Below, in pieces: positions 14,067-27,416 of a DNA stretch of 64,000 bases; position 1 is the first letter of the stretch; each line of letters starts with the position of its first letter. Made by a program: the position numbers and the translations under genes. The notes under the pieces were generated by a model. That model did not search any database and was not told where the DNA came from. It saw only the letters and a program-made list of their open reading frames with translations. The DNA is taken from assembly GCF_000189635.1 (NCBI RefSeq), contig NW_002476514.1, positions 214,506 to 278,505 on the forward strand, read 5' to 3'. This stretch comes from Tetrahymena thermophila SB210 (lineage: Eukaryota > Ciliophora > Oligohymenophorea > Hymenostomatida > Tetrahymenidae).

Positions 14067-16016
14067 TCATTTATAATTAATTTCATAATATTCTAAATGG
14101 TTATTGTGGTATATATTCTAGTGAGGTATCTGATTTTAATTGTGATAAGTTGTTATTAATTATTATGAAATTAGATGAAATGGTTCATGATTCCTATTCA
14201 TAGATATCTTCTTAAATTATATTATTATTAATTGGCTTCTTTTAAGGATAATAATCATCTTAATTTTCAGGCTATTAGATATTCTTTGGTTAAAAGCCAT
14301 CTATTTTTGAAAAGAGTTAAGTAAAAGTCTCTTCTGATTAATTATAAATACTTGAACTGGTATTAAAAGAAAGAGGAGAGTGAAGGACACTGTTATTTAA
14401 AAAATAACAAGAGCACTTTTAAAGATAAAGATCATCTTAATTTTCAGAATATTAGAAATTCTTTGGTTAAAAGCCACCTATTTCTGAAGAGAGACAAATA
14501 CAAATCTCTTTTGATTAATTGTAATTACTAATTGGCTTCTTTTCAGGATAATGATCATCTTAATTTACAGGCTATTAGATATTCTTTGGTTAAAAGCCAT
14601 CTATCTTTGAAAAGAGTTAGGTAAAAGTCTCTTATGATTAATTCTAAATACTTGAATTAGAATTAAAAGAAAGAGGAGAGTGAAGGATAATATTATTTAA
14701 AAAACAACAAGAGCACTTTTAAAGATAAATATCATCTTAATTTTCAGAATATTAGAAATTCTTTGGTTAAAAGCCACTTATTTCTGAAGAGAGACAAATA
14801 GAAGTCTCTCCTGATTAATTTTAAATATTTGAATTGGAATTAAAAGAAAGAGGAGAGTAGAGGTCATTATTATTTGAAAAACAAGAAAGGCACTTTTAAG
14901 GATAAAGATCATCTTAATTTTCAGAATATTAGAAATTCTTTGGTTAAAAGCCACTTATTTATAAAGAGAGTTAAGTAGAAGTTTCTTCTTATTAATTTTT
15001 AATAGTTGATTAAGAATTAAAAGAAAGTGGAGAGTCGAGGATACTACTATTAAATAAACAAGAAGGGCCCTTTTAATGATAAAGATCATTTTATTTTTCA
15101 GAATATTAGAAATTCTTTGGTTAAAAGCCACTTATTTCTGAAGAGAGTTAAGTAGAAGTCTCTTCTTATTAATTGTTAATAGTTGATTAGGAATTAAAAG
15201 AAAGTGGAGAGTTGAGGATACTACTATTAAATAAACAAGAAGGGCGCTTTTAATGATTTAGATCATCTTAAATTTCAGAAAATTAGAAATTATTTGGTTA
15301 ATAAAATTCATCTATTTTTGAAGACAGTTAAGTAAAAGTTTCTTCTTATAAATTTTTAATAGTTGATTAGGAATTAAAAGAAAGAGGAAAGTCGAGGCTA
15401 TTAATAAAACTAGTAGATCTTTTTAAACTAGTGTTTAGATTATCTTCATTTCTAATCTAGGATTTCAAAGTTTTATTTTGAGCCTTTTTGTCAAATTTAG
15501 AGAGTTTTTTTTTAGTTTAAATTTATTATGGGAAGCAAATATTCCATAGTTCATAAAATGAGGGAATGTCCAACAACCCAAATAACTCAAAGTATCTTTA
15601 GATTAAAAAACACACAAATTACTTTCTAACAGTTTTCTGAGCTTTGTAACTTTAATCTTCTTATTGTTGAGTAATATCAATAGGATTCAAAAGAATTTCA
15701 TGAAGTTTTTATAGAAAAAGGTCTTATTAGTTGTATCTGATAATTTAGATAAAATATTATTCAATGATTCCCATGTACTTAGGTTTATTTTTGTCTGTTT
15801 ACTCGTGAATGAAGGCTTTAACTTAAGCGGAAGACCTTAAATTAAGGTATTTAGCAATTAGAGGAGATGCAGTCGATTCAAAAATATAAGTCTTAATAGA
15901 ATCTTAGAACCATTTATTTAGTAGATTTCTTTGACCTGTTTAAGTTTTTTATGAATTTCAGATAAGAAGAGTATATTTTTTTGAATGATTTACTCTTGCT
16001 TATTTAATTTTTTCAT
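14067..16016 (-). pseudogene. Gene C: expanded, frameshifted member of the PINN family
   Basis: Homologue of intact C' (51613-52659). The start is at 16016 and the position equivalent to the C' stop is 14069-14067. Three one-base deletions relative to C' disrupt it. The first is at about 15925, in the AAAAAACTTAAACAGG stretch just before RNLLNKWFQDS. The second is at about 14186, turning TCC ATG into an in-frame TCATGA stop before the NHF segment. The third is at about 14155 in the tail. The domain body between them is open and normal (WFQDSIKTYIFE, KPKYMGIIEQYF, FYELWNICFPQ). The linker is greatly lengthened by seven in-frame repeat units (see 14235-15415), so the ancestral product would have been about 650 residues against 348 in C'. 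The assembly could be wrong at an A-run, but three separate one-base losses make real decay more likely. Confidence 0.8.
14235..15415 (-). repeat. In-gene tandem repeat, 177-bp unit, seven units
   Basis: The anchor ATTCTTTGGT (last unit ATTATTTGGT) occurs at 14281, 14458, 14581, 14758, 14935, 15112 and 15289. Spacings are 177, 123, 177, 177, 177 and 177 bp, all multiples of three. Each 177-bp unit encodes 59 residues around motifs such as SPLSFNS, ETSTQLSSEISGFQPKNF and QDDLYHQKGPSC. The short 123-bp unit is a hybrid. It contains a stray copy of the KKPI-type motif sequence from the constant C-terminal part, so it probably arose by unequal recombination across that boundary. C' has one unit only. 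Confidence 0.9.
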
Positions 16017-19000
16017 TTTTAGTAACTTTTAGAATTTATTTGATTTCTATGTTTTTATTTATCAATTAATTCTTTATATAATTTTTTGAAAATAAATTAC
16101 CACAATTTAAATCATCATAAATACAAAGAATTTGCTATCAAACTTTAACTCACTTATTTATAATTTTTTTTTTTTTTTTACTACCCCATAATCATATAAT
16201 ATCCTTTCAAATCTAAAATTAGCCAGAAAATAATTAATTAAAATCTGATATGAGTTGATTTTTTGATTAAATTATTTTAATTATCATATGATTGCAAGAT
16301 TTATCTCTCTATATTTAAATTTATTTTTTAGATGCTTACTAGATAATTTATTCTAGAGTAAGCTATTTTCAAGCATTCTATTCTGTTATTTTACTTAAAG
16401 CGAAGATATTATAGTTAAATAAACTATATTTAATTTCAAAAAAAACTTATTGTCTGATCATATTTTTACTCTACCTCTTATTAATTTTCTATCTTATGCT
16501 ATTCTGTATTTAAATTTTTATAAGTATGGTTAGTTATTCGCAATTTTTCATATAATAATTAAAATCACACCCATTATTAGCTTATAATAAAAATAGAATT
16601 AATTCAATTCCTACTTCTTGTGCTTATTTTAGATATTAATATATCCTAAACTAATTTGTGATTAATTATCTAATATTTGAAATTATCAATTTTATGATTT
16701 TCTCAATTAGATTGAAAAATATAAATCAAATAGCAAAAAAATTAGTTTTTCTAAAAAAAAAAGGCCTATCTTTTTAATAAAATCACATGTAGAGCTGATA
16801 AATTCTGACAAACCTAAATAAAAAAAAACAAAAGGCAACTTATCATTCAAATGTCAATACCTGGATTAGCAATATTATATTATTACATATTACTTTTTTC
16901 ATATTCATAATCTCTGAATGTTTCTCACATAAATAGTTACATCTATAGTATATTTTAACTATTTTTATTATGTGATTTGAAGGAGACCAATCTTGTATTT
17001 AAAGTTTGTTTTCGGTTTACTACTTAAAAAAGTAATCTAAATTTTGTTTACATTTTATTTTTTTTGCACGCATTGTGTATCAGTAGTATTAAAAATAAAT
17101 AATTTTGAAATTATTTTCTTATTATATCATTCAGATAAATAGTAGATTGATTTAAAAGATAATTCTATGCTCAAATTAAAATCATAAAATAATTTTTTGT
17201 AAAATATAGATAAATATGTCTAAAAATTTATAACAATGAATAAAAATTAAAGATTAGTTCTAATTGATATTGAAAGGTTGTTACTATATTGTTTAAAAAA
17301 ATAGTAATCTATTTAATTTATATAATTGAAAATCATATGAAATAATTACTCGCATAAAAGAATTTATCAATTAGACTCCAACGTACTCAGTAAGATCTCA
17401 TTAAATTCTAAACGGCACAAAGTTTACATTGGCCATCCTTGATCAGCAATTTAAAAAATTAAATAGAAGTTTGTTTTACTTTTATGATTAAAATATTTTT
17501 GAATGCAAAGTTGCCAATTTAAATTCTATTTATTCTAAAAAAAGTTCTTGAAAATAAATAAATGATAAATCTCTATTATATTTTTCAATTCACCAAATAT
17601 TATCTATTTAATCTATTCAATACGCATAAATTATTATAAAAAACTAATTGAATTTTCAAGTGATAGTAACCTTTATTTAGATAACAAAAAAACTATTTAT
17701 TAATTATCAATTTAATTGTTTATGATAAAAAAGGAAACTCCATGGGGTTATTGCCATTAAAAAAAACAAATTAATAAAAACACATAATTTTTAATTAGCG
17801 AGTGATTTTTACATAACCAGAAGTAATTTATATAAATTAAAAAAAATATATATATATCTACAAACATTATTAAGCCTTAAGTTATTTATTATCTAAGAGA
17901 TATTTATATAAAGATAAAAAAATTAATTGATTACTAAAAATTTTCAGAAACAAGAGTTTCCCAGCATATCTGAAACTACAGTGTATAAATAATGTTGAAA
18001 TTTTAATGGTATGCTACAACACCATGCATTTTATTCAAATAAAAATATAATTTTATCCTAGCTATTTTCCCTGATTTCCCTCTTCTCCCAAGGATCCCTA
18101 AATTGAATTTTTAGGAATAATTGATAACTAACTACTAATTTAAAAATTTGATGGGTAAATTTAATTTTTAACTTAATTAATGTTTGTTTCAAGAGAAAAA
18201 CTTAGAAATAAGAATTATTAAAATAGATAAATATCATATAATTTTTAAGAAGAGAAAAAGGAGCATTCAGTATTTATATGAATTTATGTGATTTGAATTA
18301 ATTAATATTTACTCATTTTATTTCTTTCTAAATTTCATCACTTTTCGGTAATAAATACGCTTTATAAAAATATATTATTATTCTAGTGGCAAATATTATT
18401 AAAGCGAACGCAAAGATCATAACCTCATAATTTATTTTTGTTATTATCAATTTTTATAAAATATAATACTGATAATCTATTAGATCTTATGTAATATTTT
18501 GGCTTTCAATATAAAAATTTCAGTTTACTGTTATAAAAAATCAAACACTTAAAGTTAGGCGGGTTCATTAATCAGAGCATTAAATAAGAAAGAATAGAAA
18601 ATATTTTTAAAAATTAGTGTTATTAGACGGGTAAGTTGTTTAAATTGTAATAATTTCTTATTTTTTTAAATATTTTCTATTATCTTGCCTAAACATTCAA
18701 AGTCCTTATTTACTAATTGAAGGAAGCTATGGAAAAACAAATCAATTCCCACTAACTCTTTACTTAAAAAATATATTTTCTTACAATTATTCTCTCTCAG
18801 ACTCTCTAAGAAATTAAAAAATAATAATGACGTAAATAATTAGGGTTATGATGATATATTGATGATGCTTCTTCATTGAATTTCTTTTTTTTTATACCCA
18901 CCACTTAGGATTAATAAATAATTAATGTTTCTGAATTTTATTATATTCTTTTTTTTTAACAATGAGCATATTTTAACAAAAGCTAAATCCAAATAAAAAT

Positions 19001-19079
19001 GATTCCAGATCACATCAATCAACACAATATTAAAAACTCTTTATTAAAATAATTAATTTTTCATACTGTTTCTTACCAA

Positions 19080-19330
19080 ACTCATAATTAAGAGATTTTA
19101 ATTAATTTAAAGGAAAAAAACAAACAAAAAAAGGAGAAATATAGTATAATTAATTTAGATATTATCCAATTATACAATAAATAAAATGATAACTCACTTA
19201 GTGTGAATTAAATTTCTCCATACTCATTAATTAAGAAATTGTAATTAATTTAAAGGTATAAAACAATACAAAGTAGTATAATTTAGATATTATCTAATTA
19301 TTCAATAAATAAAACAATCATTTATTTATT
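19080..19330. repeat. Imperfect tandem duplication, period about 128 bp
   Basis: Two diverged units each contain TTTAGATATTATC followed by AATTAT and AATAAATAAAA, at 19154 and 19282. The partner copy has the same doubling at 56285 and 56402, so this duplication predates the segmental duplication, unlike the other local repeats. Confidence 0.7.
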
Positions 19331-19709
19331 TATGTAAATGTAAATTAAAAATATTAAAATAATTTTTTTTAATTGACAAAATTAATTTGTCCTTCTTCTA
19401 TTTTTTAGAAAATAGAAAACTTAAATTATTTTATTTTAAAGAAAATGTAATTATTAATACTTAAAAGTATTAGTTTAGAAAAATATGTGAAGCTCATTTA
19501 ATTATTAACTTACTCATTCTAAAGATATCAAATAACATTAAGAAAATTTTTATTATTAGATATGACTTTTCTTAATAAACACAGTCAGATTTCTAATAAT
19601 CTTATCTTTTATCTATATTAGTAATTTTTCACATCAATAAATAAATCAAGCCTGATTAACAACAGAAAATTTAAAACTAAATTTCTTCTTGATGTGACAT
19701 TCATTTTAA

Positions 19710-20225
19710 AAAATATGTAAAATAGGTATACAGTATTTCTATTTGAAAAGTAAAATATTTTAAAGAAAGCAAATTGAAGAAAATAGTGGCTTTTTTAAAG
19801 AAAATGTTCTATCCTAACATAGTAAATTTACCATAATCTAAGCATTATATTTAAAAATATAAAAGAAATTAATAAATAGGTCGATTTTATTGGTTAGTTC
19901 TAAAAAACCTTTATGTAAAAAATTTTTTTCCATTTGATGTTTGCTGATGTGAAATGATGTTTATTTTTAAATATAAGTAAAATAAATATACAGTTTTTCT
20001 ATTTGAAAAGTAAAATATTTTAAAAAAAGCAAATTAAAGACAACACTCGCTTTTTTAAAGAAAATATTCTACGCTAAGAAAGTAAATTTATTATAATCTA
20101 AGCATAATATTAGTAAAAATGCAAAACAAATTAAAAATAAATAAGTCGATTTTACTGGTTCGTTCTAAAAAAACTTTCAGTAAAAAAACAAAATAGTATT
20201 TCATTTGTCAAATTGATGTTTGTTA
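19710..20225. repeat. Tandem duplication, period about 260 bp, two units
   Basis: The anchor TTTCTATTTGAAAAGTAAAA recurs with a 260-bp spacing (CAGTATTTCT at 19731, CAGTTTTTCT at 19991). Both units end with GTCGATTTTA(T/C)TGGTT. Copy 2 has one unit, and there the GTCGATT site carries the 58-bp insertion at 57078-57135. Confidence 0.8.
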
Positions 20226-20429
20226 GCTTTTAAATTCTAACTTTTTATTGAAAATAAAGGATTATTTAATACAGAAATTAATCTATTATTAAATATAGTA
20301 CTAATTTTTAATGAATGAGTTGATAAATAAAATACATTAATTGTTTAGTTTATGAAGTTTTTGTATAAAATTAAAGGTAAAATAATGTGCGGTTATTTCC
20401 TTTAAAAGCTTAATTAATTATTAAAATCA

Positions 20430-20520
20430 TTATTTTCCTTTAAAATATTAATCTCCTTAAACATTACTTACTTTACTTAAAATATTTTTTTTCTTTAAAG
20501 TATTAATTTGCCTAAAAGTT
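20430..20520. repeat. Cluster of CTTAAAATATTA-like motifs
   Basis: Four to five imperfect copies of CCTTAAAATATTA, spaced about 20-25 bp, are packed together here and again at 57415-57500 in the partner segment. Single copies of a related motif occur elsewhere, for example at 7379, 24169, 39973 and 57961. No function can be read from the sequence. Confidence 0.55.
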
Positions 20521-22114
20521 TTACGATAAACTTACATGTCATTCATTATTTAAAAATAAATGAGGATATTACATCAGTAATTTTCTAACAAATTTTATTA
20601 CATCAAGAGATTCATTTTTTAATTGAATAATAAAGGAAGATCAAAATCATATATTATTTTTGCCTCAATTGTTTTTGAAAATATCCAAAACAAATGTTAA
20701 TACACTCAAAATTTTATTTGAGAAATGACATTCATTCATTTAATTTATAAAGTAGAACTCAGCAATATATTCACCTACTTAATTTATTTATTATAACAGA
20801 TATTTTAATTCTTAAAAAATATTTGAAAAGAGCATACTTTCTTTATAGTATATAAATAGATACAAATACTAATTTTAAATTATTTTAATCTTATAAATTT
20901 TCCTTTATTCTATTTATTTGATTTACTTTATCATTTTTTATATGATATTTTTATAATTTTATGGAATTTTTTGCTGGAAAATTTCTTCATGGTTTTTTAA
21001 ATTTCATACAGATAAATTACAGTTTTAATCTACATAGCTTGAAGAATTAAGGTGAATTTTATTATATTTAAATCATGGTTTGATATACATTTGCTATTGA
21101 TTTAAAGAAAGTAAATAAATGAAAAATCTTTTATAATCAGTTTAAAATATAATAATTACAATAATGAACATGAAGATTTCATCTATATTTTGAAGTAAAA
21201 TTTTATATTTTAATTTGATACTTAGTCAGTCATCATTCATTATTAAACAAATTAATGATGAAATATCATTATAGAGCAAAAACATTAGGTCATAAGTCAG
21301 CTTTAATTTTTGTTTCACCAATAAAAGAGTGTTGTTTTTTTCAAACACTTATTTATGATATTTGAATAGCAAGTAAATTAATTGCTAGAAAGTTTAAAAT
21401 AAGGTGGCTAATTTGCATTATTATAAAAATCATTATTGATTGTGGTAATTAATTAAGAAAAGAGGAAAAATAAATAATCAATTTATAAAAACTCATTATT
21501 AATTTGAAAATTTCATTTAAATTTACTTAATTCTTGTTGATTGATTCTTTTTTTAAGTTGATTTAACTAATTACTATATTCATTACCCAAATTCCATTCA
21601 ATCAATATGTTTATTTTATATATATTTTTATTTATTTATGTCAATAATTAAATGCTCTGTTATTCTTACTTACTTTACCTACAAACTAATAATTACATTT
21701 ATTTAAAAATTAGCTGTACATCGGTGAAATCAATCTTAAAAAATTGTGAGATAAATTAATTGAAAGTTTCTTGGTTTAAACAAAGTGTAATAAATTTTTA
21801 TTTAAATACTTACAATAAAAGAAGGTTTGTTTAATTCATCTGATATTCATTCCTGAAAATATAGAAAGACGGAAATATAATCTTTCTTAATTGTATATAA
21901 TAAATGAATCAACCATTTTACAAATTTTTTGAAATTTCTTTTCCAAATTAGAAATAATTTTTTTGAGCTTTAAATTAATTAAATTTTATATGAAGTAGAA
22001 TCTATTTCAAAATTAAAAAATATTCACATAATTTATATTTCAATTAAATTAAAGTAAGAAATAAAAAATCTTTAAATTAGATTGTAATCTCTATGAAAAC
22101 ATTTGAAAATAAAA

Positions 22115-22388
<274 letters not shown>

Positions 22389-22748
22389 AAGAAAGAAATA
22401 ATATTAAATTTGATAAATTAAATTTATTCTCGATTTTATATACATATTTCTATATGGTAGAGAGTGAGATAAATATATACTTACATAAAATAAAAAGTTA
22501 TTTAAATAATTAATTTTGTTATTTATTGCTATAAAAGAAGGTATTTAATTTTGATAAAATAATAAACTAAGTTGGAATTTAAGTCAGAGAAAATAATTTA
22601 ATAAAATTAATTTATATTTAGATGATAGAAAATGTTAACTTTAGTTATTTATTTTATTAGATTTTATTTGATTTATTTGATAATAATTTTTATATTAAGC
22701 TTTGTTTTAAGGATATAAATAATACTTAAATAATAATTACATAAGAAT

Positions 22749-23696
22749 TCATTCAATTTATATATTTTCATATACTTATTAATAGTTTTCTTTGCAATTA
22801 TTTTAATGAGAGAGGCATTACTCTTCTTAGTGTGTATTATAATTGTTATTATGAAATTTTAGAAAATGACTCTTGGATTCTTATTAGTAGCTGTCCTCTT
22901 CAAATATTTGGTTATTAATTGGCTGTTTCTAAGAACAGAAAACCTATTCTTAGATCATCTAATTGTCTTTAGATAATTCTATATTTTATTAATCTAAACC
23001 ATTTAATTTTTAAAACAAAAAATTAGAATGCGATTCTTATTAGATATTTGGTTAGATTCCATGATTAAGAGAAGTGCTACTATTTATAAAAATAAAAGAA
23101 TTTTAAAATGAATTATTTAAATAAAATTAATCTTAGATCTAGATTTACTACTTATTTTTTGCATATTTGTCGAATTTTGATAGTTTCTTTTTAATTTGAA
23201 CTTCTTAAGGGAAACAGATGTTCCACAATTCATAAAATGAAGGAATTTCTAGTATACCAAACACCTCAAAGTACCTTAGGATTAGAAAACACACAAATTG
23301 CTTTCTGACAGTTTTTAAAATTTTTTTGCTATATTCATCGTTTAATGTAGTAATGTCAATAGGGTTCAACAAAATTTAATGAAGCTTTTTTACAAAAATA
23401 TCACTTTAGTTGTATTTGTTGATATGGATAAAATATTATTCAATGATTCCCATATACTTAGGTTTAGTTTTGTCTGTTTTCTTATGGATAAATGCTTTGA
23501 GTCCTGCTGAAGAGTATATTTTAAGATGTTTAGAGATCAGAGGATATGCGATAGATTCCAAAATATAACTTTTTATTGAATCTTAGAACCATTTATTTAG
23601 TTGATTTCTTTCGCTTTGAATGGATTTTTTGTTTTTCTCAGCTAAGTAGAGTATATTTTTCATAATTACCAACTGGTCTTCATTTGGTTAGAACAT
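22749..23696 (-). CDS. Gene D: family protein with conserved N-domain and PINN motif, 315 aa
   Basis: Open from ATG (23696-23694) to TGA (22751-22749) with TAA/TAG as glutamine. It is the shortest intact member because its C-terminal tail is short. The conserved domain contains RNQLNKWFQDSIKSYILE at 30-47, KPKYMGIIEQYF at 78-89, NPIDIT at 111-116, VRKQFVCFLILRYF at 130-143, SFYELWNICFPQE at 153-165 and KKKLSKFDK at 169-177. KQPINNQIFEEDSYQQES follows from 257, with the proline again at residue 259. Function is unknown. The gene lies between the two copies of the segmental duplication and has no partner in the window as close as A is to A'. The linker is as long as in A, B and E although its sequence is largely different. 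Confidence 0.88.
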
Positions 23697-26600
23697 TTTA
23701 TTACTAATTATCACCTAATCACCTGATTTTTTTAAATTCAATCATAATTAATTTATTTTTTTATTTATTATTTATATGAAATACAAAGCCAAATGGGTCT
23801 TAAAAATAAAGACTATAAATAAATATTTAATTGCCTTACTTTTTTATTTATTTGCTTTATGCTACTTAATATTTAAAAGACTTAAGCTATTTAATAAAAG
23901 ACAAAATATTTTAACTAGCTAGAGTAATATGAAATTACTATTTAATAAAATAATTAACTAGTATTTAAATTATTTTGAGTAATACAATTTAATAATTTTT
24001 ATGTTTTATATTACCTAGTTAGTTAGCTTGTTCGTTTAAAAAAATATTTATTGAAAAATAGAATTGAGGAAGTAAGTAAATAAGTATTCAAATAGTTAAT
24101 CTAGAGTATTATTTTAAAGATTTCTAATTAAAATCTTCTTAATTAACTTTAATTTAATAAAATATTTACCTTAAAATAAAATTAGTCTAACATAATTATA
24201 ATTTATTTGTACCAATTTATTTTTTATTAAACATCGTTTATTTTGATGATTAAAATAACTCAAATATAAAAATTAATTTTTTTCTTTATTTATAAAATTC
24301 GAAATTACACATTAAAACAAACAATAGTCGCTAGTCGATAAAGAGTTAGAAGTAAATTAATTAAGTCATATATAATTAATAAAATAATTTAATCTTTATT
24401 TATTAACTTACAAACTGCATAAATTTATGCTTATTACCATTAATAAACCATTATTTGACTTTTAAATTATGTATGCATGTATGTAGATTTTTATAAAAGT
24501 TAAAAAATAAATAAATCGCTATTTAAAATTTGCATTTAATGAGCATAGAATTTATTTAAACATAAGAAAAAGTTCTTTAATTTAGAATTAATCAGAATTT
24601 TAAATCAAAGTAAACTTGCAAATATAAAAAGGAGAAAATGTTTAAAAGAAAAATCAATAGAATTGTAAAAAACTAATTTTTAAATAAATAAATATAACTA
24701 TTACCAAAAAAAATATAAATAAATATTTAGAATATTTAAAATTAAGATTCAATTGATTTCATTTAAAGTTAGCTTAGTATAGTTTTAAAAAAATTTTAAC
24801 TAACTTTGTATCTATATTTATTATTAGTAGATATATTTGTTTTACTTACAATTTTCAACATAATAATTGATTGTAATTTATTTCTTATTTTTGGAATAAA
24901 TACTGCAAAAATGAGTAAAAGTAGCATTCAAATAGTATTTAAAATAATTAGTTTTTAGCCTCTTTTCATTAAGTAAGATACTTTGCGATAAATCTAAAAA
25001 AACAGCTAAAACACAGACTTAAATTTATTTTTGTTCTATAAAACAATCTAAATCGATGAATATATTTTATTTTCAAAATATCATTGCTAGTTTAAAATAG
25101 AAAAATCCTATCTATAGATGAATAATAAAATAAATACAATTAAATACTTATACCTTAAGAATCTTAATTTAATTAAGATAATGTATCAAATATTTATCCT
25201 CTTGATAAATAGAATCAATTAATTTACAGTTTGATTCCATTCATTAATTATTACTTTAAAATCTGATTAAATCTTAATCAAAAATTTTCATCAAACTCAT
25301 AATCTAATATTGAAAAATCTAATTAACCAATTTCCGTTATTCCTTTCCTTAAAATTAATTTTAAGAAAAATTCTGTAAATACAGACTTAATAAAAATCTC
25401 TACTTTTTTAACAAAATAACGAACCAATGAATGATATGTGCCATGTAATTTATGACTTTTTACAAAGCATTTGTGCAAAACTATTCATTATAATATTTAA
25501 TTTATTATAATAGTTAAAAATTGTTAAATAGTTAAATATATTTTTATTTAAAGATAAGTTTTAAATATTTTCATTTAAAAAAATGCAAGTTAAGATCAGA
25601 AATCATTTAAGCTTTCTATCTTACACAATATTTGTAATCATCAAACAAAGCTAGCTAGATAGACAGATTGTTTATAATACTAATAAAAGATAGTATTGTT
25701 TAATATTACTTCAAATAAATTTTTATTTAAATGGATTTTAAATAAATTGACAAATAATTATTCCTATTATTACTTCCCTTAAAATGTTATTTATTTTAAG
25801 ACAAATTTGGTTAATCTAAATTTTATTTCAAATATATTTAGGAAAATATTAATAATAAATTTGATAATAAATAAAGATATTAATTTTTACTTAGGCTAAT
25901 TAATATATTTTATCTGCCATTTTCCATAATACTTATTAATTTTCTTAAAGAATTAAGCATCAATCACTTAAGGATGTTTTATATTTTATAAATGAAAATT
26001 ATAATTAGAAAATATTCAAATATAAAATGTGTATGATATATTAAATTAATAAAAGATCTTCATTCTATTAATTTATCTTATCAACTTATTATTTAAATAG
26101 GAGGAAACTTGAAATTTATTTTTCTCGCTAAAAATAATTCTAAATTTTTTAATAAATAAACATTTATTGAAGTATTAATTAAGATTTGATATTTATATAT
26201 TGATAATCCTGTAATTAAAATATCACCAACTGTGTAGGATAGTTTTCATTTTAATGTTAAATTTTTCTTTTATTTAAACAAATCCAATTATGTTAACTAT
26301 ATTTCTACACCAAGTAAATGCTATTCATAAAATAAAAAAACTCAAATCATTTGGTAAGATAAGAAATGAATCAAATATTTGGTTAGTTAATTTTAATAAA
26401 TGTCAGGCTATTATCATTATTTTACAAATAAAAAGAGAAATTCGTACTTTGAAAGAATAAAAGCAAACAAACAACAAATTTAATTCAAAATATATAAGGC
26501 TGAAAAAAAATTGTTTAACTCTATGATATTTGCTTATTCAATTTAACATATTAATATATAAACATTTATATAACCATTTTAATACATATTTCAAGGTTTA

Positions 26601-27416
26601 GTTAACTTTATAAGCTATTCAAAAAATTTGATTTCTAATTATCATCTGAATTCATTAACATTTATTATAAAAGATTACCTTGTTACCTCTTTAGTAAAAA
26701 TCTTCTTCAACCATAGATATTAAATATAACCAAATAAATTAACAATAAAAATTTTTTTTTGGCCCTTAATTTATGCGGCTCTTAATTAATGAAGATTTAG
26801 AGTATTTATTTTTACTTTAAATTTGTGTTTTTTGATTGATAATGAGTGAGTCTTTTAGCTTTTATTCTTGCTATGAAGTTGAAAACTACGAAGTATAGTT
26901 AATTTTAATTATTCTGCTGATTTATTTTGATTATTTGATAAAACTGATGGCTAATTTGTGTCATTTTTCATACTGACCATTTTGGTGTTGATTAAATTTA
27001 TGAGTTCTTTTCATAAAGAGCATTAATTTATATTGGAAGATAAAATATCTTTTCTTAGCTGTCTCTTAATATTTTTGACTTAGTCATTCTATTTATATCA
27101 ACCTAGTATTCTACAAGTGCTATCAATATATGTGTATTGCTAAATATGCTAAATATAATTTAAAATATTATTTATCTTTTGTATTAAACCATTAGCTTCA
27201 GGCTTCAAAATATTATTAATAAGGAAGTGTCTTTGTATGTAAATAAAAAGAATAAATGTATTAGCTATTGTAATTGCAAGGTAAAATGTTGCAATTAATT
27301 ATAAAACTTACCTGAATTTTGAAATAATATTTATCTTTAGTCATTTTGCCTACAAGATGAAATGACTTTCTACTAGATTATTTGTTTAAGTTTTATTATT
27401 CAAATAAAAATTTTCA
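23697..27416. other. Intergenic upstream of gene D
   Basis: AT-rich, no supportable gene. Single examples of the dispersed CCTTAAAAT motif lie at 24169 and 25776. From about 26700 to 27400 the minus strand holds several short protein-like frames that do not join. They may be decayed continuations of the fragment at 27417-27789. Confidence 0.5.

Larger units (their letters stand above)
525..20600. repeat. Segmental duplication, copy 1 (genes A, B, C)
   Basis: This block is collinear with about 32705-57560 in direct orientation. Anchor pairs are 3372/35605, gene A/A' stops 4206/36442, gene B/B' stops 8421/44153, gene C/C' starts 16016/52659 and 20245/57245. The offset grows from 32.2 kb to about 37 kb because copy 2 carries extra blocks. 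It varies in between because copy 1 has its own small tandem duplications. Intergenic identity is clearly recognisable but broken by many small indels, so the duplication is not recent. The ends were placed by eye and are good to roughly 50-100 bp. The left end corresponds to the point just past the gene remnant at 32.1-32.5 kb in copy 2. Confidence 0.9.

Noticed and set aside
27255-27310. GTAAGT to TAG stretch as an intron of a functional gene
   Set aside because: The flanking frames cannot be joined into one convincing protein, so an intron cannot be claimed.
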